A stretch of DNA of 64,000 nt from Debaryomyces hansenii CBS767 (taxonomy: Eukaryota; Ascomycota; Pichiomycetes; Serinales; Debaryomycetaceae): NCBI RefSeq assembly GCF_000006445.2, contig NC_006049.2:1240001-1304000 (forward strand), written 5' to 3'. Under the pieces are notes generated by a model. The model was given only the letters and a program-made list of their open reading frames with translations, had not been told where the DNA came from and searched no databases. This document shows, piece by piece, positions 11,946-21,215 of this stretch. Positions within the stretch are counted from its first letter, which is position 1. Every line of letters begins with the position of its first letter. The translations under genes and the position numbers were made by a program.

Positions 11946-13340
11946 ATGGGTAGATGGAGACGTCTTGGAGAACGAGAAATGCTTGATATTTCAGCACCTA
12001 CAAGTGCCGAACAGTTTGTTCGCAGTTTTAAATTCACTGTAATCGTTATTTGTAAACATGGCTTTACCGCTGAAAACAAGTACGAATTGACTACCCATAA
12101 GGGTGATATTTTAAAAGTATTAGAACGTCCTGGAAATGGATGGCTTTTAGTACAATTCCTAGATACGGTGAATAAATATGGGTTGATACCAGCAAAGTAC
12201 GTTGATATAGCAGTCAACGATCCTTTGGATCCTATTACATTGCTGTGGTTACATCAAGTTGATGAAGTATCTCCTACTAACAGCAAATTATATAACCAGA
12301 CTGAAGATATAAGAAACAATAACGCATTAATGGTAAGGCCAATTTCAACTCATAACAAATCGTATCCGAAATCTGCCTCTATCTCCAATGTTCTCTTGCT
12401 AGACAACAGATATTGGTACAGGTTAGACATAACATACTCAGATAATAGTAAAACATACGTACCTCGGTATTATGAAGATTTCTATAACTTGCATGGGTCT
12501 TTATTGAATATGGTTGGTAAGAATATAGATACTAATGGCATTTCTCCATCATTGCCCAAATTGCCGGAACCCATTCCTCCTACAGCGTCATCGCAATCAA
12601 AAGATCTGATCGTAATGTTATTAAAGCGTTGTAATGATCTAAGCATATACACCAATAGACTCTTCAACGATAAGAGATTCCAAAGATCAAAGGCTTTATA
12701 TGAGTGGCTAGACGTTTCCTATCGTAATTTAGGTGGCTTATTAAGCCACCTAAATTATAATTTAAATAATGAAGACATTACAAGGAGGATTCTGCCATAC
12801 TCTGTTGACATTTTAAATAGCATGGCTTCTAGTAACCAGGACAATAATGTTACATTAAACAAATCGGTTATTCCTATATCGCCGGCTGCATTTTCTGAAA
12901 GACATGATTTGAACTCGATTGGTCTTTTGGGAAAAGACAATACATACAAAACTATAGCAAGTCGTCCACCAAAATTGACGATAAATACTTCAAATCATGA
13001 TTATAATGATTCGGTTGGCTCTCACTCCGAATCGATTTTTTCCGATATCGATTCTGACAAAAGTCCCGATACGCCATTCTCATTCTCTCATGAGATATTT
13101 ACACTGAAAAATAACTATGTCAAATTGAAAATCATCAAACAAAACGACGACATCGTTGCTTTAAAGATATATAGGAATGATATTAAATCGGTCGCCGATT
13201 TGAAGAAACTAATCGGCGCTAAACTTCCCTACAAGAGCTTGTATATCAAATTACAGGATTTTAAACATATCGACTCACACAATTACAATTTCATTCAAGT
13301 TTTAAACGAGTCTGAGAAAATTGTTCTCAGGGCAACATGA
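11946..13340 (+). CDS. Bem1-like scaffold protein: one SH3, PX and PB1 domains
   Basis: Polarity-type scaffold of 464 residues from ATG 11946. Domain order matches the second half of Bem1: a divergent SH3 at about 27-90 (FTAENKYELTTHKGD, then GNGWLLVQF, and YGLIPAKYVDI); a PX domain at about 137-262 (RYWYRLDITYSDN, RYYEDFYNLHGSLL, LPKLPEP); and a C-terminal PB1 at about 392-464 (VKLKIIKQNDDIVALKI), with the basic first strand of the Bem1 class that pairs with Cdc24. Bem1 has two SH3 domains; only one is present here, and the classic ALYDY motif is replaced. Probably a diverged Bem1 paralog, with the full-length gene elsewhere (inference). The next gene downstream also ends in such a PB1 domain. 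A 31-base palindrome lies inside the frame at 12726-12756. Confidence 0.85.
   Translation: MGRWRRLGEREMLDISAPTSAEQFVRSFKFTVIVICKHGFTAENKYELTTHKGDILKVLERPGNGWLLVQFLDTVNKYGLIPAKYVDIAVNDPLDPITLLWLHQVDEVSPTNSKLYNQTEDIRNNNALMVRPISTHNKSYPKSASISNVLLLDNRYWYRLDITYSDNSKTYVPRYYEDFYNLHGSLLNMVGKNIDTNGISPSLPKLPEPIPPTASSQSKDLIVMLLKRCNDLSIYTNRLFNDKRFQRSKALYEWLDVSYRNLGGLLSHLNYNLNNEDITRRILPYSVDILNSMASSNQDNNVTLNKSVIPISPAAFSERHDLNSIGLLGKDNTYKTIASRPPKLTINTSNHDYNDSVGSHSESIFSDIDSDKSPDTPFSFSHEIFTLKNNYVKLKIIKQNDDIVALKIYRNDIKSVADLKKLIGAKLPYKSLYIKLQDFKHIDSHNYNFIQVLNESEKIVLRAT
12726..12756. repeat. 31-base near-perfect palindrome inside the Bem1-like coding sequence
   Basis: AATTTAGGTGGCTTA (12726-12740) and TAAGCCACCTAAATT (12742-12756) are exact reverse complements separated by one base. 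It encodes NLGGLLSHLN in the stretch after the PX domain. Confidence 0.9.
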
Positions 13341-15061
13341 ATTTTATCGTATATACGAAACTACGACCAATGTACTATATTCTCTAATGTATTCGTTATT
13401 TATTTTAATACATCACGTTATCTTTGTGATATCTGGCATATCATCATTTGTTTGTTTATTATTTATGACCATCATCAATTTGCATTACTGTCTACAAAAC
13501 TAAATGTACTCGCATTTATATTTAGGCATGCCTGGTTTATACCATTCCAAAGCAATTGTTCCGCTTGGTTGGCCACAATGGAGCATCCACAAACCCAGCC
13601 CGAATTGTTTCAAAATGCACGACATGCCTGTAGTAGATGGCTTAAGTTGAATGCACATAAAGTGCATACTGGAATGCAGACTTGCATAATGGCTTAATGT
13701 ACGAGGTAACCTCTAATGGAGTACAAATTTTATTCAGGTACACTATTCCCCTCGTGGTGGACGGAACAAAATTTTACTGGGCGTACTTAAATAGGGGAAG
13801 GTCGATATAAAAAAACCGGAATATGTTTCTGCTACTGCATCTAAATATGCGACCATAGGCGATACCATTTTTTGTTCGATGAGAAAGTCCACACAGAAAT
13901 AACGAATATGATATTTAATAAGAAGATTACCCTACTCAAGGATAAGGTTTCATGCAGCTTTGAATTTAGGTTGACCTGAGTAGCAAGGGCCTGGTCGAAT
14001 TCTTGATGACATCTTTGATCAAAGAATGCAAAGTAGCTACTAACCGCTTGCTAAATCAGAATTTGCCCGTAGGTAAAGCCAACAGATGTAATTCCGTCTA
14101 GTCCCTAATATTCGTAGTCAAAAATGTGCCGTTGTAAGCAATTGGGCCCAGAACCCTAAAATATTCAAATAAGAATGTGGGAGCTATGTTAGCATGTGAT
14201 GATCAGGCTTGAAATAAGCTTAGAAAGCGAAAGTGATACGATCCAATAATCGAGACAATTGTACGAGATTGTTTGATCATTGTATTGTATGAGCCTACAG
14301 CTTGCAATGATGACATTAGTCGATTTTTGTTGAACTTCTGTAGCAGTAACCGGACAATTTGAGTAATCGAACGATGGTGTGTCTTTTAGATTGCTGAATG
14401 TTTGTAAAATCGTTAAATTTTTGTGCAAAATCATAAAAAACAAAAAAGCGAACGAAATACTTTTTTAAAATCCAAGATATGATTTTCCTTAATAGAAATA
14501 CTTATTCCTTTCACTCTATAAAATTGATAGCTTTATTGGCTCCATGATCTAATAAAGTCTCTAGACCTCAAATCTTGAGTATGGAGCGAGATTTAGAAAT
14601 ATTAAGCAAAAGTTTTCTGTAAAGTTCGTACTTCATTCAATGTCGATAGTGTTACCTAAAATTCATGGAATATTCAAGAATGTCAAGTTTACGATGTTAT
14701 AGCCAGTGATTTCATAAGGCACTAGGCATCTGTAAAACAGCACACTTGATAAGATACAACACACTTGATGAGCTGAAACATCTCTATGATTTTTATAAGA
14801 GATCTGGGAATCATCATGAAAGTTCGATGACTATATTCCGTAGTAAGAAATGTCAGATTATGATATCGAGTATAGAGTAATTCGTTATCCATAGAAAGTA
14901 GATCAAATTCACGTGATACGTATATTTGATCCATTTGTTTAAGTTTTGTCCCAAAGAAGAAATTTATAAACATTATCAATTAATTTATGGCCCCATATTT
15001 AGTATTAATATCTCTATTCCGTCATAAATTCTTAGTCATAGAATAATAATATATATTAATA
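13341..15061. other. Long intergenic region between the two PB1-domain genes
   Basis: 1721 bases, no supported gene. Contains a 14-base palindrome TCTTTGATCAAAGA (14012-14025), an unpaired TACTAAC (about 14036) and an E-box at 14909. An 83-codon minus-strand frame from ATG 14973 resembles nothing known and overlaps the promoter of the next gene. I see no Bem1-like remnant here. Confidence 0.6.
14909..14916. promoter_or_regulatory. TCACGTGA E-box upstream of the PB1-domain gene
   Basis: Perfect TCACGTGA palindrome about 150 bases upstream of ATG 15062. Same 8-mer as at 5428 and 19629. Cbf1-type binding is inferred from the sequence only. Confidence 0.4.
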
Positions 15062-16066
15062 ATGAAGTTTGAATTCAAGCTTAAGAGGAATCTCAATTCG
15101 TTGAGGCCCATTAATAATGAAATTGAATCCATAGAAGATGCCGATAGTATGACAGATGAAAGTTCTATTTTTGACTCGATTCCCACAAGTAACTCTATTA
15201 GTGTCATAAGTGAAGATATTGAAGAGAAGAAAACTTTCTCGAGACCTATAAGTTGCTATACTACTCCTCCTTTATCAAATGCGAGCTTAACATACAAAAC
15301 CTTCGAAAAGCTCCCAAACCGAGACTTAATAAGAAAAAGCTCGTGGCTAGGAAGTCTAGTTTCTACTTCATTAAAAAGAAAGGAAGATTTTTATATAAAG
15401 AACAATAATACTCTTGATAGTACCGAAGACTTTGATTATAGTTCAATAAATAATGATGGTAGAAGGCAAGAGTTTTATCAAAATTTAGACATCGGCAATG
15501 GGGCTACGGAAGAACAGTTTATAATAGTCGACAACAAAGAACAGACTAAATTTGATCTAGATACATTAGATGATAATTCATTCACGTTGACATCAACCAG
15601 TTTTCATTCCGAGGATGTTTCAAACATATCTTGCTCAACAATACAGTCCAATAATAGAATACACAGAAATGCTAGAATGAAGCCAGAGTTTGATCAGAAT
15701 ATTGTCAGAGATAGATTATCATTCTTACAACCCACAAGTTCCAGCATGAAGATAAAAATCTACATTAATGAAAAGGATCAACTTGAAGACGTAATAGCTT
15801 TGAAAGTACAGAAGGAACGTTTACAAGATATAAATGTGTTAATTGACATAATAATAAGTAAAATTACTAGTATGCGTTCAGATATAAATAGGGAGAATAT
15901 CAAATTGTTCCTAGTTTTCAAACAAGAGAGCATCAGACCAATTCTTCTTTCAAAGACACCTAGAAAGACCTTTAATGAGTCTAATTTAAATTTATTTGAC
16001 AACACTAGCTTGATAATGGATTATTTATCGGGCAAAGAAAAGCTCTACATCAGAGCTTTAGTTTAA
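15062..16066 (+). CDS. Uncharacterised protein with C-terminal Bem1-like PB1 domain
   Basis: A 334-residue protein from ATG 15062, with no recognised ortholog. Residues 1-228 are hydrophilic, acidic and Ser/Asn-rich, without SH3, PX or membrane segments. Residues 229-334 look like a PB1 domain of the basic, Bem1 type: it opens MKIKIYINEK, continues EDVIALKV, has an amphipathic helix (VLIDIIISKI) and ends in a strand (KEKLYIRALV). The layout follows Bem1 PB1 closely, including the lysines of strand 1. No acidic OPCA motif is seen. With the SH3-PX-PB1 gene 1.7 kb upstream, it makes a pair of PB1 proteins. They may be diverged duplicates, or partners competing for one acidic PB1 protein such as Cdc24 (inference). 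The PB1 call is by eye. Confidence 0.65.
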   Translation: MKFEFKLKRNLNSLRPINNEIESIEDADSMTDESSIFDSIPTSNSISVISEDIEEKKTFSRPISCYTTPPLSNASLTYKTFEKLPNRDLIRKSSWLGSLVSTSLKRKEDFYIKNNNTLDSTEDFDYSSINNDGRRQEFYQNLDIGNGATEEQFIIVDNKEQTKFDLDTLDDNSFTLTSTSFHSEDVSNISCSTIQSNNRIHRNARMKPEFDQNIVRDRLSFLQPTSSSMKIKIYINEKDQLEDVIALKVQKERLQDINVLIDIIISKITSMRSDINRENIKLFLVFKQESIRPILLSKTPRKTFNESNLNLFDNTSLIMDYLSGKEKLYIRALV

Positions 16067-16230
16067 ACATTATAGCTGGTCTTCATATATACTTTGTCTC
16101 AATATTTTTAATTTTACATCTGCCATTTCATTCGGGTAAATATTTTATTAGCCTGTACTTTAATAAACGTAGTAATACATTCGAGTAAAACGTGGAACGA
16201 TATGAATCCTAAAATAGAGATAAAGGGGAT

Positions 16231-17580
16231 ATGACAGGAATCTTCAATATGGATGATGACGATGAAGATTTATCGACGAAGCTAGAGAAAAAGCTTAATT
16301 TGAACTACAGGCTAGTAGATGAGAACGGTATCACCGCAATAGACGAAGATGATATAAATGATACAGTTGGTGAATTACCACGGCCAATACCAGTGAAAAA
16401 TACTAGAAGAAATAGCATACCATCAACCATTAATCCGTCCTCTTATGAAATTGACATTCAGGAATCGTATGTTTCGTCTTTAAATAATACGAATAATTTC
16501 AAAAATTATAAACCAAAATTGTCAGATTTCGAGCCAATAAAGGTGTTAGGCAGAGGTGCTTATGGTAAAGTTATATTGGTCAGAGAAATTTCTACAAATA
16601 GGTTATTTGCACAGAAGCAACTCAAGAAAGCATCGTTGGTAATAAATGAAACTAATGAAATACATCAGATAAATTACAGCAGAACAATTAATGAAAAATC
16701 CATTTTGGAAATAGTTAATCATCCCAATATTGTGAGCTTGTACTATGCGTTTCAGGATAATGATAAAGTTTATTTAATATTGGAATATCTTAGTGGTGGA
16801 GAATTGTTTCACCATTTAGCACAGGAGAAGTTTATGAGTGAAAAGAACGCTTCTTATTATATTGCACAAATAATTTTGGCCTTGAGATATTTGCATAATA
16901 AGCTCGGAGTTATATATAGAGATTTGAAACCTGAGAATTGTATGTTGAATTCGTATGGCAATTTGGTGTTGACAGATTTTGGTTTGTCTAAAGTTTCCAC
17001 AACAGACGAAAAAAAGCACTCAATGACAGGTACGGTCCAGTATATGGCACCAGAAATTTTGAAAAGCGAACCATATACATACTCCGTTGACTGGTGGTCA
17101 TTGGGGTGTGTTGCATATGATCTATTAACAGGCTCACCTCCATTCAATGGTAACAACAATAAAAAAATCATAGAGAAGGTTATTTCTTCGAAGAAGACTT
17201 TAAAATTTCCCTTTTATCTTTCATTGGATGCTAAAGATTTGTTAAGAAAGTTATTGCAGCCAAATCCATATAAGCGATTCAATATTGATAATGATTTTGA
17301 TCTGTTAAAGAAACATCGTTTTTTCAGACATATTGATTGGTCACAATTGGAAAGTCCTGATTATCAATTAGAAACATTACCGCCTATATTGCCTATTATC
17401 ACTGATCCAATATTGGCCGAAAATTTTGATGAAGAATTTACTGAGATGTCTTTTACTCCACCAAGCAATGGAAGTGATAGAATTCACTGTGCAGCTGGAG
17501 CCAATCAATCTGATATATTGCATATTAAAGACTTTACATTCACTAATGATAGCTACTTGAACTCGGTTTTCAACGTATAA
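16231..17580 (+). CDS. YPK3: AGC-family protein kinase, S6-kinase-like Ypk3
   Basis: Ser/Thr kinase of 449 residues from ATG 16231. Ypk3 in S. cerevisiae phosphorylates ribosomal protein S6 under TORC1. An acidic N-terminal extension (1-100) precedes the catalytic domain at about 101-333: glycine loop VLGRGAYGKV (106-115), ATP lysine K129, catalytic YRDLKPEN with D231, DFG at 249-251, activation loop SMTGTVQYMAPE (264-275) and DWWSLGC. The AGC tail runs to the end, with a turn-like SFTPP and a hydrophobic-motif-like KDFTFTND near the C-terminus. Closest fit is Ypk3/S6K rather than Ypk1 or Sch9, because the N-terminus is short and lacks a C2 domain. It lies 164 bases downstream of the PB1 gene on the same strand. 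Confidence 0.85.
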   Translation: MTGIFNMDDDDEDLSTKLEKKLNLNYRLVDENGITAIDEDDINDTVGELPRPIPVKNTRRNSIPSTINPSSYEIDIQESYVSSLNNTNNFKNYKPKLSDFEPIKVLGRGAYGKVILVREISTNRLFAQKQLKKASLVINETNEIHQINYSRTINEKSILEIVNHPNIVSLYYAFQDNDKVYLILEYLSGGELFHHLAQEKFMSEKNASYYIAQIILALRYLHNKLGVIYRDLKPENCMLNSYGNLVLTDFGLSKVSTTDEKKHSMTGTVQYMAPEILKSEPYTYSVDWWSLGCVAYDLLTGSPPFNGNNNKKIIEKVISSKKTLKFPFYLSLDAKDLLRKLLQPNPYKRFNIDNDFDLLKKHRFFRHIDWSQLESPDYQLETLPPILPIITDPILAENFDEEFTEMSFTPPSNGSDRIHCAAGANQSDILHIKDFTFTNDSYLNSVFNV

Positions 17581-17692
17581 TATTGTTTGATGAAGAATAT
17601 TAATAGAACTTACTATTTCACATTCAATCATATTAATAGAAATATAAATAGACCTTAATAATACTTAATATATATATATTTATACGGCATAT

Positions 17693-19495
17693 TCAGGTGT
17701 AATCGACACCAAAAAGTAACAATAGAATGATGCCAACAAATATAATCAAATTAATCAGAATTTCAACAACCAATGAGAATTTAATACTTTTTCTTAGGTC
17801 TTTGCTATGAATAAAGTTCCGATTGAAAAGCTTTATTATCAAGATACCAAGTATCATGAAATGAAAATGCAGAAATGAATCATTGAAAAATGGGTATGCA
17901 TAGATCAAAAATGTGCTAAGATTCCACACATAATTACAGTTGAATAAAATAATGAAGAGTTTGGCACTAAATTCAGTAATTGTAACTCCAAACATTTCAA
18001 ATATTGGATCGATGGAGATTTGGTTTGAGTCATAAGTATAACCGAAATAATTATCAACAAATAATTGGAAGTCAATAATATTATTTCGTTCATTCACGCA
18101 AATTGAACTTACTATAGCATCAGCTGATATTTGGGATTCGACATCTATCGCTCCGTAATTTGATATAGGCAAGTTATGCTGCGAGAGCAAAGCTTCCGAC
18201 GAATGCAAAGTTTCAGTATCGGTAACGGAGTTTCTGTCAAGTTGATAAGACGATAATTTATTTTTGATCGCCGAATCAAATTTTCTATTATTGGTCAATG
18301 GACGGGTATTATTGTTTAACTCTTCACTCTTTTGAGGAATAGGTAGAAACGGTAATAACCAAGCGAAAAAATTCATATTCGATATGAATTGTGATGTCCA
18401 AAATGGACTAGTATCATAATTCCCATTATCATTCAGAGAAGCAATGCAGCATGCATTTCTTTCCAAATTCAAATCAGAAATTTGTGTTAAATTGTTTTTT
18501 TCCTTTCCGCCCTCTTTCTGGAAATTGTTTTGTTCGTAATGCTGTACATTTGAATTTAATGTATTGTTACTGTAGTTAGCGATCGATTTTAGTGGATCTT
18601 CATCATCTTCTAAGTCGTCAATCGACACCACGATAACATCGTCTGTATCTAGATGATACGTGTTCTTTGGAGATATTGAATAAAGTTTATCAACTAGATT
18701 ATAGCATGATTCCAAATCGGCAGATACCATATCAGATTTGAATGATGGTAATTTCTTGAAATTCAAAGAACCTGTATCCAATGATGGAACCCTCGATGGT
18801 ATCGACATAACCTCAGGTGCGATTAAGGTGGCAGTTGATTTCTTTGAATAAACAGACCGCTCACCGTCATTCAAAGATCCAGCTAAAATCATTGCTGCAT
18901 CCACTTTCACTTTATTATTGCTGCGTAACGCCCTGTCAATTGTAATATGTTCACGCCACATTCTATAAAGACTTATGAATTCTTTATAACCCTTTTCGTA
19001 ATTAATGGGAGAGAATCTATACGTAAATTGACAGAATTTGACGAAATTGAAAACCAACGCTATTATGGCTACTTGTTTAACACCTAAATCAGGAGCACCT
19101 TCGGAGTTGTTTGTATCTCCATGAATCGTTTCATTCAGTCCAGCTAAATGATCTGTACCTCTGCCACGACGGGCAACGAAATAAACCAAACCAAATTTGA
19201 GCAATTCCTCAATGATTGGTAAATAGAACTTATGGAATGTTCCGTTTGTATTAGACGTCTTCTTTTGAACGAATAGCAAATCTCTGACAAAAGTAACGAA
19301 ACCAGTAGCCCCTACGAGCAACAATGCTAGAAATGCAGATTCAAATAGTTCCACGGAATTTGGGCTGTACAATTGACTTACATCTCCAGTTATGTATTCG
19401 CCGAGCCATGAATGCAAATTAGCTATGAAGACAAAGCAGGCCAACTGTATTATGCATAGGATGATAATTGCATAGAAAAATGCAATTTTGTTCAT
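17693..19495 (-). CDS. Unrecognised multi-span membrane protein
   Basis: A 600-residue protein starting at ATG 19495 (MNKIAFFYAII); the frame extends to an upstream TTG, which I do not use. I recognise no family. Hydrophobic segments: about 3-27 (a signal anchor or first span), 53-80, 142-157, then a cluster at about 507-600 with three or four spans, ending in a strongly hydrophobic helix (IIFVGIILLLLFG) and a 4-residue tail. Between about 160 and 500 lies a long hydrophilic Ser/Asn-rich loop with an acidic DDLEDDEDP stretch. The N-terminal block LPIIEELLKFGLVYFVARRGRG looks conserved, with acidic residues beside a hydrophobic helix. The layout suggests an endomembrane protein; no function is proposed. 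Confidence 0.75.
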   Translation of the reverse strand: MNKIAFFYAIIILCIIQLACFVFIANLHSWLGEYITGDVSQLYSPNSVELFESAFLALLLVGATGFVTFVRDLLFVQKKTSNTNGTFHKFYLPIIEELLKFGLVYFVARRGRGTDHLAGLNETIHGDTNNSEGAPDLGVKQVAIIALVFNFVKFCQFTYRFSPINYEKGYKEFISLYRMWREHITIDRALRSNNKVKVDAAMILAGSLNDGERSVYSKKSTATLIAPEVMSIPSRVPSLDTGSLNFKKLPSFKSDMVSADLESCYNLVDKLYSISPKNTYHLDTDDVIVVSIDDLEDDEDPLKSIANYSNNTLNSNVQHYEQNNFQKEGGKEKNNLTQISDLNLERNACCIASLNDNGNYDTSPFWTSQFISNMNFFAWLLPFLPIPQKSEELNNNTRPLTNNRKFDSAIKNKLSSYQLDRNSVTDTETLHSSEALLSQHNLPISNYGAIDVESQISADAIVSSICVNERNNIIDFQLFVDNYFGYTYDSNQISIDPIFEMFGVTITEFSAKLFIILFNCNYVWNLSTFLIYAYPFFNDSFLHFHFMILGILIIKLFNRNFIHSKDLRKSIKFSLVVEILINLIIFVGIILLLLFGVDYT

Positions 19496-19628
19496 AGATA
19501 GCGTTGCGGATTTATGCAAATGCAACTAAGGTTACCACTATGAGATCTCTCTTTGTATATTATGTTCGGTCCCCCTAATATTCATTGCATAGCAAAAGGT
19601 AAACATAGATCAAATGTTTTGATCACGA

Positions 19629-19636
19629 TCACGTGA
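19629..19636. promoter_or_regulatory. TCACGTGA E-box upstream of the membrane-protein gene
   Basis: TCACGTGA within a 10-base palindrome (19628-19637), about 135 bases upstream of ATG 19495. Sequence match only. Confidence 0.4.
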
Positions 19637-19889
19637 TAATTTAGCTTTGGTATCAAAACCACAGATATTTCAGGTTTAGTTACATACATTAGAAGGCAGA
19701 AACAGATATGAGCTTCATTAGGGGCATTCTCTCAATTTCAACCCTATTAGTGAGAATATGGCCGTATTTTCTGATTACAAAAGAAAATGACCGGAATACT
19801 ACCAGGTGTTGTAGTGTAGATGCAGTTTTGCAAGAATTTGTATAAATAAAAAGAAAGAATTGTTAGAAACATTCTTCCTAATATACTTT

Positions 19890-20275
19890 ATGTTGAAACC
19901 AATAGCCAAAATCTTGTCAACGTAACCGAATGAAGCCATTGATGTTCAATCTAACTCGAGCGAGTTGGCCAAAAGAAGTACCTAAGAATCTATATCCTTT
20001 GCTACCGAAGCTTATCTAGACCATTTTGATGAAGCTACGTATGTTCATACTCACGATATTCTAGTATTACTTCGAAATGCATTTACAAACATTACTGGAA
20101 ATATTGGATTTCATCAAGAGTCGATGATCGTACTTATCAGATAAAAGAATTGATGGGTTGGTTCTCTCAATAGTATAATGAGTTAGTCTATGATACAATT
20201 GCACCATATTACTCTATATCAAGCTCCTACTTAACAACATATGTACAACAACATACTGATAGGGAATACATATGA
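19890..20275 (+). pseudogene. Decayed small gene with in-frame stops and a frameshift
   Basis: An ATG at 19890 opens a frame (MLKPIAKILST) broken by TAA about 35 bases on and again at 19983-19985 (after SNSSELAKRST). It then runs open for 52 codons to TAA 20142. From about 20120 the coding look shifts to another frame (TYQIKELMGWFSQ), is broken by TAG 20171, and resumes as YNELVYDTIAPYY to TGA 20273. Reasonable protein-like composition across the breaks in two frames suggests a relic rather than chance. The KR dipeptide resembles a Kex2 site, so the ancestor may have been secreted (weak inference). I do not recognise the family. Confidence 0.4.
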
Positions 20276-20435
20276 AGTATAGACTTAAACACTTGAAGTA
20301 TCAATAGTGCAACAAAGATAATTACATAAGCAAACGTTTTTCTCAGAAACCCTTCTGTTAGTTATCAGTGCCTCATTAGAAGAACAACTTTAGAGTAAAA
20401 CTTAGTTATTGCAATAGACAAATCTGTATTCGAAA

Positions 20436-21161
20436 ATGGTAGATTCAAAAAGAGTGATTCCATTGGAGTCTAATCCAAGTATATTTAATTCTTTATCGAA
20501 GAAGTTGGGCTTATCACCTGTGCTTCAATTTCATGACGTTTATTCCTTAACAGATAGTGAGCTATTAGCATTTCTTCCTCAACCGGTATATGCAATAATT
20601 TTGTTATTCCCATTAACCAAGAATTATGAACAATATAGAAAGAGCTCAGATAAAGAACAATCAAAATATAATAATGAAAAATTTAATGATGTTAAGTGGT
20701 TCAAGCAAACTATAGGCAATGGGTGCGGACTTTATGCTTTGCTTCATATTTTGGCTAATTTACCAGATGACTTTATTATTGATAACCTGATTTTAAAAAA
20801 GTGTTTGTTGTCTCAGTTGAGCAAGAGTTTGTCCGTAAAGGAAACTGCAAACCTAGTTGAGCAATTAGAAAAAAATATCCAGTTGGACTCTAATTACGGT
20901 ACGCAGGGCCAAACAGAAGCTCCCGATGCAAGTGAATCAATAGACTTGCACTTCATTACTTTTGTTAAAGGAAAAGATAATCATTTATATGAACTTGATG
21001 GAAGAAGAGCTGGCCCGATTGACTTAGGTATATCAACTAGCCTGAACCATATTCTAGATGATTCTAAATTAACTGAAAAGATCCAATTCTACATGGATAA
21101 TACTGATGACGAGAATAAACATAATTTTGCAATGATGGCTATGGGTCCCTCCCTTGATTAG
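20436..21161 (+). CDS. YUH1: Ubiquitin C-terminal hydrolase Yuh1
   Basis: UCH-family (C12) cysteine protease that removes small adducts from the C-terminus of ubiquitin and processes Rub1 in yeast. The 241 residues from ATG 20436 make up one UCH domain. Catalytic residues are all visible: oxyanion Gln91 and nucleophile Cys97 in QTIGNGCGLYALLH, His172 in DLHFITFVKG, and Asp188 in YELDGRRAGP. The crossover-loop region (about 152-170) is short and polar (SNYGTQGQTEAPDASES). Length matches the family (236 residues in S. cerevisiae). No transmembrane or targeting signal is seen, so it is cytosolic or nuclear. It stands convergent with THP3, 54 bases apart. Confidence 0.95.
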   Translation: MVDSKRVIPLESNPSIFNSLSKKLGLSPVLQFHDVYSLTDSELLAFLPQPVYAIILLFPLTKNYEQYRKSSDKEQSKYNNEKFNDVKWFKQTIGNGCGLYALLHILANLPDDFIIDNLILKKCLLSQLSKSLSVKETANLVEQLEKNIQLDSNYGTQGQTEAPDASESIDLHFITFVKGKDNHLYELDGRRAGPIDLGISTSLNHILDDSKLTEKIQFYMDNTDDENKHNFAMMAMGPSLD

Positions 21162-21215
21162 AATTTCTAATATGCTGATTATGTATGAATATATACCTAG
21201 TAATATATATGATCT

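Larger units (their letters stand above)
19496..20435. other. Intergenic region containing a decayed gene
   Basis: 940 bases between the membrane-protein start (-) and YUH1 (+). Holds an E-box (19629-19636) and the pseudogene at 19890-20275. A 45-codon ATG frame at 19708 has nothing to support it. Confidence 0.65.

Noticed and set aside
12274..12282. TACTAACAG within the Bem1-like gene as an intron end
   Set aside because: The frame is open and domain-like on both sides, with no GTATGT donor giving a sensible protein.
14722..14973. 83-codon minus-strand frame upstream of the PB1 gene
   Set aside because: No recognisable family, overlaps the promoter and E-box of the PB1 gene, and is within chance length for AT-rich DNA.
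13341..15061. LTR or transposon remnant in the long spacer
   Set aside because: No terminal repeats, primer-binding site or reverse-transcriptase-like frame could be found.
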